Shown here piece after piece: positions 59,880 through 64,000 of a stretch of 64,000 nucleotides of DNA. How positions within the stretch are numbered: position 1 is the stretch's first letter; every line of letters begins with the position of its first letter. The stretch is taken from positions 185,814,001 through 185,878,000 of the forward strand of contig JBITNC010000001.1 in the NCBI GenBank assembly GCA_050084985.1, in the 5' to 3' direction. The DNA is from Nageia nagi. Lineage: Eukaryota > Pinophyta. A program made the position numbers and the translations under genes. The notes beneath the pieces are model-generated. The model was not told the origin of the DNA. It was given only the letters and a program-made list of their open reading frames with translations, and did not search any database.

Positions 59880-61440
59880 CATTATGTTCTCTTCCTTCTC
59901 TTCTTAATCTACCTAATGAAGTTATGGTTGCTTTCCATAACCTACCAATGATTATGTTGGAGAAGTAAATAATAAAATACCTTAAAATATATCCATTATA
60001 TGCAAGAATATTATGAGAAAATATGTGATAGCAATGCATTATAAATAATGAAACTGTATTTACAGTCATCCTAGCATTAAGGGATTTGTAGTTGATAAGT
60101 AAATTGTTGCCCACCTAGCCCATCTAAATTTATATCTAGCCTTATGTGTTTTATATCCCACCCCAAGAAAACTATTATCTGCACCTCTTTAGTCAATGGG
60201 ATTGTAGGCCAAGAGACTATTGTATGCACCCAACCTACATGTCCCTTTCCTCTTCTTCACCAATTAGACTCTAGAAAATGCCATAGGCTCTCTATGCAGC
60301 ATCTCAAATCAGCCCATCCCACCACATGGAGTACCTAGGAGCTCCTCCTAGTAACTTTGTAGTCTTCTTTAGATCATTGAATCCCATGTTCTCACACATT
60401 ATAGTCTTCATACATGTTGCCTTTCAATCTACCCAACATGCACCTAATTTGGTTCCTCACACACCTAGTCTATAAATGTATATTCTATAGGATGAAAAAA
60501 ATATAATTATGTGGTAGTGATCTTAATATTATTTTAGTGACTTAGTGATAAAATTACTAGACTAAAACAACATCAGCAATAGTCTCTCCCTTCAAGTAAC
60601 TCTAGCCTCTAGCATGTTATCCTAGCATGAAGAAGTTTGCCAAGAATAGATAATATTATAGAGAAAACTAACATAATGCCTTTTATAGCCTCATGCCTTA
60701 TATACTTCAAGCCAATTACAATAAACATTTTTTGAAAAACACAACCAACTAGAAGATGCATTGGATTTACTGAATAATGTTTTTTTTTTCTTAAAGTTTA
60801 ACTATTGAAAAAATAAAATATTTGAAGATGATAAAGCAAGAAACATTACAATTTTCTCAAAATATTCATTTCAATATGTTATCATTAAACATTTATTTAA
60901 TATCTCAAATTCCTCTTAGCAAAACTAAATTATTTTTTGAAGCAAATCCAAAATATTTGCAACAAGAGTTTTTGAAGAAAAAAATAATAATTTACCTAGC
61001 AATTCAAATTAGAGAAGCATAAATATATTTGGATGCATATAAAATTCATACTATAAATTAAATTTGGTATAAAATAAATTAATTAGAGGAGTTAAATATT
61101 TTACATTAAGCGAATAAAATATTTAAGGTTTCTCATAATTTAATTTTTTATTTTAGCACTAGAAGATAAATTGAGCAAAGTGAAACCCTTGGTGTGTTGG
61201 CAATGCACCAATATTATGTAAATAAGGTTACAAGTTAAAATCCCTTGATTATCACTTTTAAGCATATGTTTAAAATTTGAAGGTATTAATAATTTTTTTA
61301 TCCAACTCATTTAATTAAATACCTTGGAGGATCTTTTTTTAGAGCAACCTAGAAAGTGGTGTTATTATTTTACAAACTCCTGAGAGAGTGTAATTTTTGC
61401 AAATTGGTGATTTAAAACCATTTATTCAAGATCAAATATT
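59880..61440 (+). other. Leader of the plus copia, otherwise unassigned
   Basis: Between primer site and first gag motif. It contains minus and plus frames of 64-80 codons with no recognisable domain. A plus stretch at 60220-60345 is less AT-rich. Possible further insertions are not delimited. Confidence 0.4.
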
Positions 61441-61489
61441 TCAAAAAAAATTGACCTAGATCATCCCCAAAATTTTTCTCCCTGAATCT

Positions 61490-64000
61490 CAAGTGTTGAA
61501 AGGAGACAATTATTCTGCATTAAAAATAAAGATTCAAGCAATCCTTTTATTTCAAGAACTATGGAAATTGGAATTGAAACACATACAAACATAGTTGTAC
61601 ATGAATAAACTAAGTATGATCAATTTAACAACAATGTTCTTATGATAATATTACTTGGTATCTCAAATGATGTACAACATCATATCCATGAATGCACTAA
61701 AGTTGAAGATGCATGGAAGAAGTTGCAACAAGTCTTTGAGTTGAAGAATCTAAACCAAGTTTTACATATTCAAGGATAATTACACACACTAAGGTTGAAA
61801 TATAGAGAGAAATTGGAATCATTTCTTCATAAAATTTGAGAACTCTAAGCCTCCCTACAAGCATTAGGAGATACTATGGAAGACAAGATTTTGGTACCCG
61901 TTATACTAAGAGAGTTGTTAGAGAAATTTTGTACCTTTGTAACTTTCTTGAATATTTTGGAATATAAATTAATTTGAAATATTAGAGAGCATTTTACAAC
62001 AATAAGAATAATTTAATGAAACTTTTCATGAGTAAGATCAAGCTATAATGTTAAATCAATGAGGAAACAAACCCTTCTAGTAGAAATGAAAAGGTAAAAA
62101 TCCCTTCCAATCAAATGATAAGAAAAAGAAAAGTTGCATGATTTATGACAACAAATGGCATGAATTACATAATTCCTAGTACAATTAATTTGCTCAATGC
62201 TCTTTGAATAATAATAATCCAAAATAAAAATGGAAAATCCATCAAAATTAGGAGTATTAGAAATAAAGATGACCACAATGAAGACAATAATAAGATAGTG
62301 TTGTAAACTATGTTAATGAAGGGACTAAAGATGTTTAAAATCTTATTTTTATTCATAAAGAGAACCCTTAAGTTGCATATACTTGGAATTTTGATTGTAG
62401 TTCTTCTAAGCACATGATTGACCAAAAGGATTGGTTTTCTTCCTTGTATGATAACATAAATCCTAATCAAGTTCAATTAGATGATAACACATCCCATGAC
62501 ATTAAAGGCAAGGGTGATTTTCATGTCCTACTTAGAAAGAAAATCTATTAGATAAAATAAGTCTTGTATGTACAAGGGCTCACAAAGAACCTCTTGTTAG
62601 TTTCTTAGATGCAGGAGAATAATTTAAAGGTGGAATTTTATATTGTGAAAGGGGAAAAGATTTGCTTCATTTTTTATAATACCAAAGATATCAAATAGTA
62701 GGAAAAGAAAAAGGAGTTGGGAGAATGTTTATGCTTGATGTTTTAGCTTACATAAATCAATCTCTTATTTTTCATATCATAGATGTGACTACTCTTTGGC
62801 ACTGATAATTCAAACATATGAATCCAAACTACCTATCACTCTACAAAAGAAGGATATGGTACATGGTATTCCATCTCTTACTTTTCCTACTAATGTTTTT
62901 TCTACTTACATAATAGTAAAATAGCACAAAATTTCATTTTATGATAGTACACATAATTCTAAAGGACCTCTTGATGTGATCCATATCAATTTGTGTGGAC
63001 CAATCTAGGCTAATATTTCTCACCTCAAATACTTCCTATTTTTTGTTGATGACTGCTCCAAAAAAATGTAGGTGTATTTCCTAAAGATAAAGGATAAGTT
63101 ATTTTCCTACTTTAGGGAATCCAAGGAACTTATGGACAAACAAATTGCTCATCATATCCATGTACTCCACTTAGATAAAGGGGGAATAACTATCACATGC
63201 ATTTTTTGCATTCTTGAAACAAAAATAATTCAATGATAGTTGATCATATCCTACAAACCACAACAAAATAGGGTTCATGAAAGGCAAAATTGAACCATTA
63301 TGAAAATGATAGGAAGCATGTTGAAATATACAAAAAATGGATGAAACTTTTTGGGCTGAAGTAGTTAATAGTATCATATATATGTTTAATAGGGTATTTA
63401 TAAAAGCTTTTGCTAGGATGATACCCTGAAGAAGCATGGTTATGAGCACAAAATAATATCTCACATATTTGAGTGTTTGGTTATACTACCTACATGCACA
63501 TTCCTAAGGAGTAAATAAATAATATTGATGAAAACTTATTGAGTTACATTCTTATTCAGTATGATAGTGAATCCAAAGCCTATAGACTCATGAATCTTAC
63601 TACTTGAAAAAGTTATATCAACAAATATGTAATCTTTTATGAGACTAGTGAATCTTCAACTAGTCAACCTGCAAAGATACCTAAATCTAACAATGGTCCC
63701 ATAATAAAATATTGATGGTGAGAGTGAATCTCTAGTTGCAAATTTGCCACTTGAAAATATTAAAAGATGTAAGTGGCACCAAAAGATATTGCATGATTCA
63801 AACTTGAGTGCTCTACCACATACTTTTAACTCTAGACTAAGGACACAAAGCATGGCTCATGAGGAAGTGAATTTGGTACTAATGAGCACAATTGTGAATA
63901 CACTTTAACTTTAAGTGGTTCATTAAGCCATAAAGCTACTATATTATAAGTTATCCATGGAGGATGAGTATGATACATTGATGAAAAATGGTACATGGAA
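61490..64000 (+). pseudogene. Copia gag-pol remnant (plus), 3' part outside window
   Basis: Plus-strand pieces in copia order: gag with LKGDNYSALKIKIQ (61497) and LWKLEL (61560); protease region with a CSSSKHMID block (about 62400), the usual D-S-G having changed; integrase with IHINLCGPI (about 62985), KYFLFFVDDCSKK (about 63030) and HIHVLHLDKGG (about 63155). The KAYRLMNLTT region (about 63580) follows. At the very end is EDEYDTLMKNGTW, the start of copia RT (63960-64000). Stops and frameshifts are dense. This is a different copia family from the one at 34-43 kb, judging by sequence. Confidence 0.8.

Larger units (their letters stand above)
52410..64000 (+). mobile_element. Degraded copia element (plus), split by a Tat insertion, runs off window
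   Basis: The 5' LTR starts TGTTAGAAATAATAC at 52410 and is cut at 52451. It resumes at 59688 and ends CTCCA at about 59863. The primer site TGGCATTAGAGC (59867-59878) is two changes from the initiator-Met complement. Gag-pol remnants follow from about 61490 to the window end. The plus Tat at 52452-59682 lies within the LTR. This insertion in turn interrupts the minus Tat at its zinc-finger region. The left flank is 52405-52409 (ATTTT); the other end is outside. Confidence 0.7.

Overview
This window is a gene-poor, AT-rich, repeat-dominated stretch of a land-plant nuclear genome. The evidence is Ty1/copia elements primed from initiator tRNA-Met, Tat-type Ty3/gypsy elements with an archaeal-type RNase H, an L1-like LINE, PPR-type remnants and a plant mobile domain (PMD) gene. 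The depth of nesting and decay would suit a large genome such as a gymnosperm's, but nothing here proves the taxon. I see no intact cellular protein gene, rRNA, tRNA gene or CRISPR array. Almost every reading frame is a fragment of a decayed transposon.

Layout. 1-420 is the right end of a segment that recurs at 17.1-19.4 kb and 32.0-34.1 kb. 0.9-3.3 kb holds an L1-like LINE (minus). 3.4-11.9 kb holds a copia LTR (plus), a copia pol tail and an old, heavily mutated copia element (minus). 12.1-14.6 kb holds a reiterated, decayed PPR-type coding region (minus) with about five C-terminal E-type motifs. 19768-27945 is a complete non-autonomous gypsy element (minus): 938-bp LTRs, gag, no pol, and an antisense three-exon PMD gene with its own TATA box and poly(A) signal. 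Its gag carries a 268-bp TRIM/SMART-class LTR element (25135-25402) with identical 64-bp LTRs and a perfect target duplication. 34358-42900 is a complete, fairly young copia element (minus) with AATAC target duplications. It belongs to the same family as the old copy and carries a PPR fragment in its leader and an array of five hairpin-forming repeats behind pol.

42.9-64 kb is a nest. A plus-strand gypsy fragment lies beside a minus-strand Tat element (45.5-52.4 kb), which is broken by a solo LTR (45904-46573) and a 1-kb TIR DNA transposon (49378-50415). A plus-strand copia begins at 52410 inside the minus Tat. Its 5' LTR was split by a plus-strand Tat element (52452-59682, TSD TTAGG), and the copia resumes at 59688 and runs off the window.

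How it fits together: the boundaries of five insertions are fixed by LTR or TIR ends plus target duplications, so the order of events can be read directly. Several elements show stop codons explicable as C-to-T changes, as expected for methylated, silenced DNA. The least ordinary items are the miniature LTR element with tRNA-like Pol III boxes, the pol-less gypsy carrying an antisense PMD gene, and the copia hairpin array with compensatory base changes.
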